Source: Schistosoma haematobium
Lineage: Eukaryota > Platyhelminthes > Trematoda > Strigeidida > Schistosomatidae
Length of the DNA stretch: 64,000 nt
Assembly: GCF_000699445.3 (NCBI RefSeq)
Contig: NC_067196.1
Span: 310,001 to 374,000 of the forward strand
Direction: 5' to 3'
The translations under genes were made by a program, and so were the position numbers. A model generated the notes under the pieces. It searched no databases. It saw only the letters and a program-made list of their open reading frames with translations, and was not told where the DNA came from. This document shows positions 12,829 to 24,154 of this stretch, one piece after another (position 1 is the stretch's first letter; each line of letters starts with the position of its first letter).

Positions 12829-13110
12829 CTTCTTGTTCAAAGTAGTAGGTCATATTTGAATAGAACGTGTCAGGTTTATATAGATTTTTGAAGTGTATGG
12901 TTGTTTACTACTGATTCGACGATTCAAATTGACCATTAAGATGAATATACGTGGCAAAATCGTATGTTCATTGTTATCCAATCATAGACGTAGATGAGCC
13001 CATCTTTATTCAATATTTTTCTGGCTGTTGATAACATGAACTGTAATTTATCCACAGTTGCTTGAAATTCCTGACCCCTATTGATGAAACCTAACATGGA
13101 TGTGATTAAC
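12829..13110 (-). promoter_or_regulatory. Gene 1 promoter region with TATA box
   Basis: On the minus strand a TATA element (TCTATATAAA, 12875-12884) lies 47 bases before the ATG. The same arrangement precedes gene 2, where the TATA is 44 bases before the ATG. Upstream similarity between the two genes continues for about 250 bases and includes the shared string AGGGGTCAGGAAT. This block is missing from the pseudogene copy. The transcription start would fall roughly 15-20 bases before the ATG, giving a very short leader unless the messages are trans-spliced. Confidence 0.6.
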
Positions 13111-13544
13111 ACTAATTTATAATCAACGATTGGTTAACTTGTAGTTCAAAAGATCTGCTCATATGTTCATGAACAAACAGTTTGTTGTCTGTAATAATCT
13201 GTTAATACACATTTAATATTGCAACATCTTGATTGGATTGGTTAAAACAAAAGTAGCACAAACTGTTTTGATTGGATATTAAAAGTTTCAAATTCACATT
13301 TGTATTTTATTTAAAAAAACGCATTCTGTCAAATGATTACATAAGTCTTTTAATATGAAATGGTAACTTGTGAACAAAACCACATCCACTCTATTTATCC
13401 ATCACACTACAGTGCTGACTGTTAATAGATCTTTAAGTCAAAAAGCACAATACATTTTCTATTGAACATCTAGAAATTATACTGCTTATATATTCAGTTA
13501 TATAGATCGGTATTATCATGAGAGATAGGAACTCACTGAGGACA

Positions 13545-13750
13545 ATGGTGTACGGTAGCGCAACTTCGTGGATTGGTTGAAGTTAGACATTAACACCGTT
13601 GGATGCCGGCTCAGTGGTCTAATGGTTAAGTGCTCGCGCGCGAAGCCAGTAGGTCCTGGGTTCGAGCTCCGGGTGGTGCGGGGTCGTGGAACGATTTCAA
13701 GAAATTGATCTTGTTCAGATGATGGACAATGACAACGTTTCGGAAACAAA
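13545..13750 (+). repeat. tRNA-like SINE
   Basis: A tRNA-like segment with an A-box-like TGGTCTAATGGTTAAG and a B-box-like GGTTCGAGCTCC lies at about 13605-13670, preceded by the family's usual lead-in (GCGCAACTTCGTGGATTG). This is a pol III-type SINE of a family repeated about ten times in the window. The 3' part has diverged from the other copies. Confidence 0.75.
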
Positions 13751-14017
13751 AGATAGCTGTTTTATCATTCTATCCTGTAGTTGAAAATCAAGCTGACATT
13801 ACACATATGACGCTGATTAAGGTCAGTAACTCAATGAACATATGAAAATGTGTTTTATCGGCGTTCATCAAACAAACTAAATTGATCACTTCAAATGTGT
13901 TATTATTAGAACTACTGATAATATAATCAGTAGTGTAAATAATTGAATATAAAAAATAGTAATCTCAAATTATCAGAAAACATTAGTTGAGATAAAGAGT
14001 CAACTAAAGCTATATCA

Positions 14018-14345
14018 CCATGGAAAACCTTAGAACACCAATCGGACGTTTCATCTTATTGTGGGACTGCTCAGTAAGGCGCATCCATGGACTTGCCTCG
14101 CAGGCTCCGAACGCAGGACTTATCAGTCTCTCGCGAGAGCACCTAACGACTAGACCACTGAGCCGGAATCCAACTGTGTTAGTATCTAACATCAAGTAAT
14201 CAACCAAATTAAGAGGTACTATCTCTTAACTGACCCGGTTGAATTCTACTGGTCACTGCTTCTCGCTAGAACTGCAAGATATAAATCTTGAGGCCAATCA
14301 CTAGTAAGCATATATTGATTAGTATCAGAAGTGGTTTTGTAGGAA
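14018..14345 (-). repeat. tRNA-like SINE, long copy
   Basis: The minus-strand copy of the same SINE runs from the tRNA-like part (about 14100-14175) through the hammerhead-like part (about 14045-14095). The flank 14200-14345 matches the block beside the copy at 17.7 kb. In the hammerhead-like part the core is mutated (CUGAGCA in place of CUGANGA). Confidence 0.7.
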
Positions 14346-14526
14346 ACAACTCATAAAAGTCCTTTAAAATGTTTCTTTGAATATCTGTCAAAGAATATGG
14401 TTTTTGGACTATAAATTCTAAAGAAGCGTTTCCCTCAAGATATTCACTACCATCAGCCTTACATTTTGTCCTGTTCACGTGTTTTATGACGAATTCGGTA
14501 CTATGTACATAAAGCTTTTAATTATC
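14346..14526 (-). CDS. Unrecognised exon-like ORF beside a SINE
   Basis: The frame is open from about 14526 into the SINE, where it finally stops at 14266. The non-SINE part has two N-glycosylation sequons (NRT, NAS), one Cys and a mixed polar/hydrophobic pattern ending YELFPT. The hydrophobic tail beyond that is encoded by repeat DNA. It may be an old extracellular-domain exon into which a SINE inserted, or chance. No domain is recognised. Confidence 0.2.
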
Positions 14527-16379
14527 GTTCGAACTAACTTCAGTAATGCCGTTCGATTAAATTACCTTAGTATCTTCCACCTACTCTGCATGTGAGTAAG
14601 AAATGTGATTGATGAATAAATCTATTGAAATGGTAGTTAAAATTAGAGCAAGCTGACTGAGTATTTGAGTGTCTCATTCTGACATTTCGGAAGAAGGATA
14701 GATTTGATGTTTTAAATAATCATTTGAAGAAGAAAATACTTTGATAATGAATGTAAGTTTTCATAGTGTATCACAGTGTTGACATTTGGTTATGAACTGA
14801 TTATTGTTATTTAAAGGGATTTGGTTTGTCATTGAACTCACAACAACGAATATGGTTGATAAGTTGAATTATTTACTCGTAGAACATTTGACGATATTTG
14901 TGTATTATGTAGAAAAACGCCTTCAATCATCCATTTACATCTCACAATTTGTTCTGTAATATAGTTAGTGCTAAGCCATCACTTTTGGCATTTCAATGTT
15001 TTGCGAAAGCCATGCTTTTTGACTTGCTGAAAATCTTCTCTTCTTCAATCATCTACGACAATTTACACACTAATTTTGCACCACACATTACTTACGAACA
15101 ATCTCGTTGGTAGTATTCATCACAAGTTAGCAAAATGTTAGCGTAGAGGCCAAAGCAAATAAATTTTCTAACTAGCAAGTTCGATTAATTCAGAAATGCA
15201 AGTTTCTTTATTGGACTTTTCAAAACAACCAAACATCATCTCTAGTTTCTCCTGTTACCATGTTCTAGGTCTCTTTTAGCTTTCTAAAACAGAAGGCTGC
15301 TTATGCTTAAGTTGCTGCATAAAATTGTTTTGTTTTTATCACTCAGATGTATAGATTTATACCCTAATGATTGATTGATTCTGCAATCCATTTAACGTAT
15401 ACATCATTGGAAATACGAGACATTTAGAAGTTACTTAGATAAAAAGTAGTATAAAACGATAAGTAAACTATTTCCTTGTCATCACAAGTGGGATATGATA
15501 ATAGTCGTTCAATATCTATAACTTTTTAAATATGAAACTATTTACTATTGGATTCTATAAAAGCTCATTGCAAGAAGAAAAATATTCTGAGTTTGAACGT
15601 CTCCAGGTAGTGTGTTTGTGATGATGTGTCCTATGCTAGGGGTTTAGCTTTTGCGCTCATCAGTGAAATCCCTAGGTTTGATTCACGCTTCCAGGTTGGT
15701 GGATGCTCAAGGTTATGGAGTTTCATATTAGAATTAAACTCACACTTAGTGCTCCCAGATTATTTTTTTTTATATTCAGAAAATTTTATTTTCTTCAACA
15801 TGGTTAAATGTACTTCTGTTATTCTGGTTAGAAAGTTAACAAAACTCAATTTTATGAATGAACAATATTCATTTCAATGAATTTCATAATCACGCATATC
15901 TACCTACCATTATCTCATATTCAAATTAATCATTCATAAAATTGATCAGATTTAAGGGTAGAGAGTAGATCATCATTTGGAAATTGTGAATATGTCAATT
16001 AAGAATTATTGTGGTTTATTATATATATCAAATCAAATCAATTCAGATCATGAATGTTATGGGCTGACTTATATGAAGTTGTTAACTTGAATCAGTTTAT
16101 AAGTGAAATGAAATTTGTGCAATCAATCATGATCAGAATAAATATGGTCAACATGGGGTAACAGAGACAGAGAGAGAGAGAGAATATTGTGATTACAAAT
16201 CGGAAATTACGTCATATGTAGAATAATATGAATTAGGTCAGATATAGTAGATTTAGGGGTGGATACTGAATGAATTCCTCAATAAAGTTTATCAAGTGTA
16301 AAGATAATAATAAATTTGGGACAATAATGAACATTAATCAGATTACGTCACCACATTATAAGATTGATTATTAGGTAGT
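14527..16379. other. No gene seen; short GA microsatellite
   Basis: A+T-rich non-coding sequence. A short GA run (AGAGACAGAGAGAGAGAGAGA) lies near 16164-16184. A plus-strand ORF of 84 codons at 15626 has no recognisable features. Confidence 0.35.
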
Positions 16380-16735
16380 TGACCCCAGAGTTGGCCAGGG
16401 TAAAAGGAGTGACTGAACATACTTTTGGATACAAAGCTCTGGCTTTTTGATCCGTATAACAATTGCTTCAGCCGTCTGTAGGATTCACAGTCTGACGGTA
16501 TTAGGTAGACTGCTGTTAACACGATAGACTATTGCAAAAGACTGCTCCATGTTGTCTGTGTGTCCTGTTCGAACTAGATGGTCTAAGATGGAGCTGTTAA
16601 CAGTTTTGACAACGCCTTTGTTTAACCACGCGGGTAGGTGCTCACGCGCCCGAATGTACAAATTCCTAGAACATCTGCCAATATAACTTGTTCCACAGGA
16701 GCAGTTGAATTGATAGATACAGAAGGAAGTGACTA
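16380..16735 (-). mobile_element. Penelope-like element fragment, GIY-YIG endonuclease
   Basis: The minus-strand translation contains CSCGTSYIGRCSRNLYIRAR, followed by EHLPAWL, then VNSSILDHLVRTGHT. Y-I-G-R followed by a basic helix and an E-H motif is the core of GIY-YIG endonucleases, which in schistosomes sit at the C-terminus of Penelope-like retroelements. The frame is broken by at least one stop, so this is a dead fragment. No reverse transcriptase part is seen nearby. Confidence 0.65.
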
Positions 16736-17059
16736 GTCTATGTAATTTATCATACTTTTTTTCATTTTGATCACCTTCTTTTGTCTAGTTTTTGTTTATT
16801 AAAATGTTAAGTAATAGAATAAATTACTTTACTATGTATATTTATATTTTAATGTAATCTAGATTTAATTTTAATATAAGAATAAACAGTATAGAGAATT
16901 CATTCTATGTGTGAAAATTATATTTGAAATAAAGTCAGCGATTGAAATTTTAACGAATTCCAAAGTTTCGCCCATTTAACTTGTCTGAACTTCTTCAGGT
17001 TAGAATAATGAAAATCTAAATCATTGAAGAAATTTAGCTAGACGAAATGTTGCAGTTAT

Positions 17060-17250
17060 TTCAAAATCTCAATCTCTGAAAGTAGTTTAAACGCGTTTAA
17101 ACGCCTAGACACCTCACAAGTTCAGGTTTGTAACTAAATATAGTGTATTATTTAATAAAGAACCGGTTTTGTAGACAAATCGTTCTTTTGGGACTTCGAT
17201 TTTGCGTGTATCTCAATCGGGGTTACTTGGACGCTTCGATAGAATTAACA
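17060..17250 (+). repeat. LTR-like 3' fragment
   Basis: The segment shares CCAGACACCTCACAAGTT-type sequence, an AATAAAGAA polyA-like site and a CTTCGATAGA end with 55687-56093, and in part with 52753-53110. It begins inside the family consensus, so only the right part is present. It carries a perfect 18-base palindrome (17085-17102) not kept in the other copies. Confidence 0.5.
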
Positions 17251-17699
17251 ACCACCTTGATAATGATACCGACAATTCTAAGCTTTGTTATTAGACAGAG
17301 CTATAACAATAAAGGACTGTTCATTATGTGGTTTATATATTTTGAAATAATGAATGAAACGTTTAGTATTAAAAGTTAACCCATAAAAGACTAGAGTACA
17401 TGTTAAAAGTTGTTCATTTAACATATTCAGATTAGTCTGAAACAAGAAGTTAATATGTCCATTTTAAATAACACAGTAAAGTGATATAATAGAACTAAGC
17501 ACAATAGATGGTATTAAAACAAGTAAGCTTTTCTATGGTGCTAGAAAAAAAGGTTAAAGTACAATACATAAAAATATTTTGCTATCTCTTCTTAAATACA
17601 ACTATGCTTCGTCCGTTTTGAAATTCGGCCTTCATTAGCTCCTTCATTATTACATTACCATGATCTTTTCAACTGAATTTATTTCATTGTTGCATTCAT
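17251..17699. other. No supported feature
   Basis: A+T-rich sequence between an LTR-like fragment and a SINE. I see no coding potential. Confidence 0.35.
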
Positions 17700-18075
17700 G
17701 AATCAATAGATGATAGATCATCATGGAAAACCTGGAAGCACTGGAAGGACGTTTCGTCCTATTGTGGGTCCTCCTCCTTAGTAGTGCGCATCCACGATCC
17801 CGCTTCTAGAGATTCAATCCCATGTCCTATAAGTCTCGCGCACGAACGCTTAACCTCTAGACAACTGAGCTGGCTGGCATCCAACGGTGTTAATATCTCA
17901 CTTCAAATAATCCACGAAATCCAGCTACACATCCACCATTGTCTTCAATGAGTCGCTATCTCACAATCGACCCAGTTGTTATCCACTGATCACAGCTTCT
18001 CACTATTGAAGCCATTCACTAGTGAAAATATGATGATGATTATCAGGAGGGGTTTTGTGGAGATCGACTCATGAA
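17700..18075 (-). repeat. tRNA-like SINE, long copy
   Basis: The minus-strand copy has the tRNA-like part at about 17800-17880 and the hammerhead-like part at 17745-17790. The catalytic core is altered (CUAAGGAGG), so activity is unlikely. Its right flank (17950-18075) matches that of the 14 kb copy, so the full repeat unit is about 330-370 bases. Confidence 0.7.
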
Positions 18076-18294
18076 TTCAACCACAAGATTACTAAAATAT
18101 CCACAAAACCCTTTCTGAATTTTTTTCGTTTGCTCGAAAGAAAATAACATTTTTTCAGTTACATTACTCGTTGTATCTCAAAGTCATATTACTACAAATT
18201 GAAACAATAACTCGAGTAATATGGTTTTATTCCATTTTTAAAACAGTCTGCTTCATTAACAATATAGTTTTTCTTATTACCGATTTCGTATTTC

Positions 18295-18465
18295 ATATTT
18301 CGTGTTTAAGCGCTCGTGCGCATGACTGATAGATCCTGGGTTCAAATCTTGCGAGGCGGGATCGTGGATGTGCCATGCTGAGATGTCACACAATAGGACG
18401 AAATGGCCATCCAGTTCTTCCAGGTTTTCAATGGTGATCTATCTACAATTGACTCATGATCTCAA
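18295..18465 (+). repeat. tRNA-like SINE, 5'-truncated
   Basis: The segment starts within the A-box region and keeps the B-box-like TGGGTTCAAATC and the GGACGAAAT part, then the conserved TTCCAGGTTTTCAATGGTG tail. The CUGANGA half reads CUGAGAUG here, so the ribozyme-like core is broken. It faces the 17.7 kb copy, giving an inverted SINE pair. Confidence 0.65.
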
Positions 18466-18842
18466 TTATAGAAATTACTATAATATCCACAAAAAACTCC
18501 TCTGATAAGAATTCCGAATGTCTTAACATTTTATGAATTAATTTTTTTCTTTCTACTTTCAGATGTAATCAACTTCTACTTTTGAATGCATCAATACAAA
18601 AACTGGATAAAACAATATTGATATGATCATTAATATAAAAGACACTTAGGAAATTGGATCCTCCTAACGTCTATTTCATTTGCATCATTCGTACAATTAT
18701 TGCATGGATTACAACTTGACATCTGAAAACACCGAATCAATTCAACCTCTTGTCAATGTCTTTACCAGTTTAAATATCGGAAACAGAGTACAGTAAAATT
18801 TTACTGATTTTATCCCAATATTATACGGGTATTTTCAGTCAG

Positions 18843-19037
18843 CTAAGTTTGCAAAATACTTAGTCGACAGAAAATAGTTTGAAAATGATGAATTGAATAA
18901 GAGACGGATGATTTGCAGTCCAGATCACCAAAGAGACTTTTGAAACAATCATAACATAAGTGACAATTATCTTCACCGTTTAGAGATTCAATAACGCACT
19001 TCAACCGATCATTCATGTTTTTGTTGTGATCATGCAC
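18843..19037 (-). CDS. Cysteine-rich ORF, possible exon
   Basis: A 64-codon frame containing RLKCVIES, then EDNCHLCYDCFKSLF and GDLDCKS: six cysteines in all, five of them within about 27 residues (C-x9-C-x2-C-x2-C-x9-C). The upstream sequence offers acceptor-like CTTCTTGTAG and TAACAG. The cysteine clustering suggests a disulphide-stabilised secreted domain, but I recognise no family and find no other exon. It borders the 19.0-19.3 kb duplicated block. Confidence 0.25.
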   Translation of the reverse strand: MHDHNKNMNDRLKCVIESLNGEDNCHLCYDCFKSLFGDLDCKSSVSYSIHHFQTIFCRLSILQT

Positions 19038-19039
19038 TG

Positions 19040-19320
19040 TTACTACAAGAAGTGTAAATATTCAATATACAATATTCAGTAACATTTCGATAGTGCGTAT
19101 ACAAATAGTTTTCCGATTTCATTTCACACAATTGTCTACAGCGCATCAATGACCATTTCATCAACTCATTTTACTCACAAAACAAATGCTTAATGTAGAC
19201 TTTTAGAAATTTATGTTAAATCACTGTGATAGAATACAGAGATATTCTGTGTTAACTTGTTGATAACCTGGTAAAAACGGAAATTAATAAAAAGATAACA
19301 GGAGACTGTGGATATGGAAT
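19040..19320 (+). repeat. Duplicated block (19.0 kb copy)
   Basis: Homologous to 9690-9975 (gene 1 intron) and 39610-39870 (beside copy D). The landmark ATCACTGTGATAGAATA is at about 19221. This shows that part of the gene-family segment was also copied here, where no adjoining gene survives. Confidence 0.5.
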
Positions 19321-19599
19321 GCTTAACATCAAATGATTAATAACATTAATTTGTTAAATTACCTGAGGAATGTGAATAGAAATATTTAAATTCTGAGTTC
19401 AGATCTGTCAACATTCGAACACCTTTTATCAAAATAAATCAATCATTGAAGTAATGGGTCTTTATTCGGATCAACTTATTGAAGGCGACAGATCAAACTG
19501 TGAAAATTAGAAGTTTTTGAATTATAGTACAAAGTATGAACCCTAGAAGCAACGTAATTAGATGAGGCAGTACTAGATAATCGTGAACGAATGGATTGT

Positions 19600-19800
19600 T
19601 TTTGGAATTCGAAATCAAGAAGTCAACAAGTACCAAGAAATCACTATTTCGTACAAACACCACATCCGCCTCAGCTTGAATTGAGATCCAATTTTCTGTT
19701 AACGATTTACGTCTTCTCCTTATGTTAATTCTGTGCCTGTTGTACAGTGGTTTAGGCTGTAGACTCTGTTTGATCTAGAATGTACTCATTAATCACAACC
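19600..19800 (+). repeat. Block shared with 34130-34310
   Basis: The stretch around GGAATTCGAAATCAAGAAG and the following 150 bases resemble 34130-34310 on the same strand. No ORF accompanies it. It lies between the duplicated block above and the interrupted ORF below. Confidence 0.4.
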
Positions 19801-19906
19801 GCAGTTATCATGGATTAAACTGGGTCCTGGAATTCTAAACAATCACCACATCGGTTGTGTACTGAAACCACCGATATCTAGAATTCGAATCATAGATTTT
19901 CAGACA

Positions 19907-20434
19907 CTATCCTTCCCCACAAAATATTGCTGGATCTTCATATTCCCAAGTTATCAATGATGAGGCTTCATTTAAAACATATTTCGCAGATTGACTAGAG
20001 TATTCATTGGAAGTGACTTCATGATATGGATATACGACAACTGATATAAAATCATCCGAACTGTAATCGAAATGGAGCGCATTGAGCACTTGTTCTTTGT
20101 GTTGAACAAGTTTCACTCAAGGAGCTAACACATTATGAGGATAAATAATATCTGATATCACATCGAAATTTGATTCTTTTGAAATATTTTTCTCAAATGT
20201 TTTAAGAACGAAGTTGTAGAGTAAAGGATCATTAGAAAAATCAGCATCTATCAAAACTGCATCAGGCTTTTCATCATGATTACGTCCACTCAACATATTT
20301 TCCTCAGATTTGCAAAGAATTTCATCAGAAATATGTGAATCATTAAGCTGAATCACGTTCGGTACAATATCATGAGATATTCTGTTAAGCTGATTGATTA
20401 GAAACTTTTGTCGCACAAGGATTCTGAGTTTCGT
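19907..20434 (-). pseudogene. Interrupted ORF, family not recognised
   Basis: One frame runs for about 175 codons on the minus strand from 20434, broken only by a single TGA at 20117-20119. The reading continues in the same frame on both sides. The translation is acidic and polar, with no signal peptide, membrane helix or cysteine cluster. It ends WEYEDPAIFCGEG and then a stop. A chance frame of this length with one stop is unlikely in such A+T-rich DNA. It may be a relic of a mobile element protein or a decayed host gene. Nothing in it lets me name a family. Confidence 0.35.
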
Positions 20435-20639
20435 TTAACTCTGCTCTTCCATTTCACTCTATACCGCTATTTTAAGTTGTGGATAAAGATAAATAATCAT
20501 TAGAAACATCCAACTTAATAGGATCACTGTTATATCACGTTAAAAATAATAAATGGTAATTTTTTGGATCCATTTATGGACCAATACAATGAGTATGCTT
20601 TTATCATGTGATTGTTGTGTAACTAGTCTGTTCATATTC

Positions 20640-21560
20640 ATATCCCTATTATTATAAGCTTTATTTTGACCTATGAACTATCACAATACGATTTACCATT
20701 CTTGAGTTATTGCCTGTCTATTAATTACTATCTCCCTCATTCACAGCCACATTTGGCTAATTCTTGTACAAGTGTTGTTTCCTATTTTATGGTACGTTGT
20801 GGTCTCTCTGGTTGATATATAAACCGAGTATGTTTGAAATAAATGATTCATATCACAGAGGCTGGGATTGGTGTTCTGAACTGAACTGGCTAGGCTAGTC
20901 AGGAAGCGAAACCAATCAGGACTGTAGGTTGCTTGCACGTGTTTTATGCGTTACTGATTCGATCGCTGCTCTCTGATCGGCGGTATCGTTGCGATATACA
21001 ATAAACAGAGCACACAGGTTCACAAGTTATAACAATCACAATTACAACTTTTATCATCATCTGCAGCGAAGAGAATTGTAATATTACAAACTGACAGAAT
21101 GTGTCCAATCGCACAACATTCAAAGCAATAAGAGTTGCGAAATACACATGAATCAAATAGGTGGAACTCGCCACAGAACAATCATTTACCGAATTTGTGC
21201 TCGTCTTCGTGACCTGCTTCACAATTTATTAATGATTTGCTATCTGGTTAACCTTGATGGTCAACCTTGACAACGTAGTAAAGTAGTGGGATTACTGATA
21301 TTCCCACAAAGCATATTACGAAAGTATTACTCCTTTACCGCATTTGAAATTTGTATACTTCACATGGTCCACTAGTAGCTGCTTGTGAGCCATATAAATA
21401 AGTGAAATAGGTTTGTCTGGAGATGTTTAAGTCTTTATTCGGCTGTATACTTATTTTTTGATAAATGTAAGGACACGAGCTACAAAATTAAGATTCTCAA
21501 CTTCTTCCAGTGTCACAGTCCAGTAAGAAACGATGACTAGTGTAGTTCAATCAAATCGGA
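20640..21560 (+). repeat. Possible LTR-like or other mobile segment
   Basis: This segment is visibly richer in G+C than its surroundings. It has a TATA-like GATATATAAACC near 20815, then AATAAATG near 20840 and CAATAAACAG near 20997, an order typical of LTR promoters and polyA sites. No second copy exists in the window to set its ends. Overlapping minus-strand ORFs (20741-21222, and 21563-21931 next to it) have no recognisable motif. Confidence 0.3.
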
Positions 21561-22029
21561 TGTCAGTCGGTTATTGACGGTAAGCAATGGGGGTAGGCCG
21601 AACAAATTGTGAATTGATCAAGGTTCCACGTCAAATGACTTTGATCCGACCTCAATGATCCGAGGATTAAGCGATAATGCAAGAGATCGCAGAGAAGCTC
21701 GTACGTCGCAGCGCTATTTGTACAGTTGTATATGTGTGCTACTGAGCAGTTATATACAATAATGAAACGGGCAACCAGTGCTCGGATGTTTACGATGGTG
21801 TCATGCCTAAAATCACCCTGTGATTCAGAGCAATAAAGATGCCGTCTTTTACCCAATGCATGTATGGTGGAACGTTTCGTGATTCTACGTTGACTGGACA
21901 TCGCATGCCACTTATCTACTATTTCTCTCACTGTTCAAATAAATTTTTTTCTCGTTCCGAATTTACAAATTCAACTCTCTCAATTCACATAAAATTCTCA
22001 AAGCAAATACCTTGACACAGCACTCTCAT
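21561..22029. other. No supported gene; motif-less ORF
   Basis: A 122-codon minus-strand frame (21563-21931) is basic and lacks recognisable motifs or splice partners. Its base composition matches the neighbouring repeat-like segment, so I treat it as part of that rather than as a gene. Confidence 0.25.
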
Positions 22030-22180
22030 CGCACATCAATTCCACACAACGTCTTCAATATTATATACATTACAATCAATATCATTGGTACTGGTACCGT
22101 AGCAATAACATTAAGAATTATTATTACTATTACAACCAATATTTCTGTTGTGCTTATTGTGAATTCCAATAAGTAGATTG
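22030..22180 (+). repeat. Second copy of block at 2875-3030
   Basis: Same-strand match to the block that lies just downstream of small-gene copy A. Here it lies beside copy B, but with opposite relative orientation. Confidence 0.5.
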
Positions 22181-22324
22181 TATTCAGTTCCATATTAACT
22201 ATCATTGATTGTTTTTGTTTTATTTGTTCATACTTTGTTTGCGCTATTTTGATCTAAACACTAAACACACATCTTTTATAGCTGCACTTAGATCAACATC
22301 ATAAAGTGTTTGATAACTACAGAA

Positions 22325-22720
22325 AATGGTTGAATTGTTTAGAAGAGAACATTGTCAGACAGGAAAATATTATCTTCAATGAACCGTATTTGTTTGACCT
22401 AAATTCAACATACACTACGTTCAGCCTCTCAAAACAGTTCACACTGAGGACTTTTAATTGACGATTCAATCATGAATATGTGCTTGGATATTGCATATAA
22501 TCATCACATCTGCTAATTGAGTTCTTTTAGACTAATATGCGTTTTCACTTGGGAAATATTTTTCTAAAAGTAAAAATAATGATGATAACAATAGTGTACA
22601 TTATCTGAGAGTATGATCTGTCTTGGGACCTGAGTTGGTGTTTGTAGAAATCTCAATGATTGTACTTTCTTGTTGTTTATAACCATATTCTGTTGTTTAT
22701 GTGGAAGTTGGCATTTTAAG
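22325..22720 (-). pseudogene. Small-gene copy B, broken
   Basis: The minus strand carries the second ORF of the family (ISKHIFMIESSIKSPQCEL), then a TGA in frame after two more residues, within about 22330-22490. Further upstream the matched region extends to about 22710 and then ends abruptly, before the signal-peptide ORF. This copy therefore lacks its start and has a nonsense mutation. It preserves a residue pattern intermediate between copy A and copies C to E. Confidence 0.45.
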
Positions 22721-22894
22721 AGGTTTTGTTTGTTTAAAGGTCATCACTGCAGTACATGTCCCAGAATATGGTATGGTGAAATTCTAAAGCCCGAAAACGA
22801 TATCAACAACCGAAAGTTTGTTCTAAAAGATTCAAGCTCTGAACAGTCAAAGTAACGGTAACTCTCAACAGAAATGGCTCTCGTCACTGTAGAA

Positions 22895-23225
22895 AATATT
22901 GTAGATTCCACAGGTATTTGGAGTTTGAAGTTTTATTCAGTAACACCTATTATGAATCGTACCCACCAAGTGAAATCAAAAGTCAGAAGGGAGGAATTTC
23001 GAAGATATATTTGATAGGGTATCAATCTATCGAAGATCGTCTGATCTAATCTGGTTAGCGATTGCATGGTTTGTTGAGCACGGCATTCCCACTCGTGTTT
23101 TGGTGCGGATGCATGACCTATCGCCTTCAGTTAGGTGAGTGCATTAGAAATAATGTGATCAGCATCCAATGTCGAAGACTTAGAGAGCTAATTAGTTTGG
23201 GGATTTATTCACCGGTACAAAGTGG
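22895..23225 (+). repeat. Dispersed repeat, second copy
   Basis: Partner of 5890-6235 in the same orientation, diverged. It lies directly beyond copy B. Confidence 0.6.
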
Positions 23226-24154
23226 ATTTTAAAAATAACTTGGTTTAGAAATATACATGCTCATACCTGCTTGAATAATAAATCTATTTGTCAATTGACT
23301 ATGAGAGCCAATTGAACTAGATGTACATGTGAATTTCAATTAAATTAACATTTTCCAGTTTCATTTAATCATCTCTGTCGAGATGATTTTGATGATCATT
23401 TAAAAATCGTCAAGTTGAATTCATAAGTCTAGACCTGTACGCACTATACATTCATTTTGTTTTGACATGAGATTCCTCACCAGTGAGCAGCTAGGATCCT
23501 TCACATGGGAATCGGATTCAGGATTTACGAGCTGACGTGTGATCATTTAACCTCTAGCCCACGAACTCGGAATCCAATGATGTTATTGTCTGACATTAAC
23601 CAATTCACAATATTGCACAACATTTATGTAAATAGACGCTCCACATCTTATATCGCACATTTTTTCAAAAAAATCAACTGTAGCTTAGGAGTAATTTCTT
23701 GACATTACGCTGAGTCTATGTGTACTTGTTCTTACTGCTTACTTTGAGGAAATACAAAGTTCATACCTGAGAATGTCAGATTGTTGGGGTTGGTTTGAAG
23801 AATGCTCCTCTAATATTCCAGCTCTCTTCACCAACGTTCGTGTTGCAATAGCATAGCGAGATTTTCTGTCTTGATGATGTAGGCAAATTAGCTTGAAACC
23901 TATGTCCAAGTATTACTTTTAACTGACTCCAACTATCCAACATCAGAACATGGTTACAAATGTTTGAATGTGGGTTACATTACAGTTCGATCTTTGAGAT
24001 ATAAAGATATGTATAAATGACCAGATAGGTATGATATTCGTCATTGCTCTGTATTGAATTAATCGTCAATACTAGTCACTACATTTATCCACAAGTAACT
24101 TATTGTTCTGCATCTTTTTGTAAATTGACCAAATTGATTGATTCATAACGACAG
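23226..24154. other. No supported feature
   Basis: A+T-rich non-coding sequence. Short ORFs only, without motifs. Confidence 0.35.

Noticed and set aside
13605..13670. Possible tRNA gene
   Set aside because: A- and B-box-like strings are present, but the cloverleaf is not convincing and the same segment recurs many times with a constant 3' extension, as in a SINE.
13516..13749. 77-codon minus-strand ORF
   Set aside because: It runs across a tRNA-like SINE; the coding appearance comes from its G+C-rich box regions.
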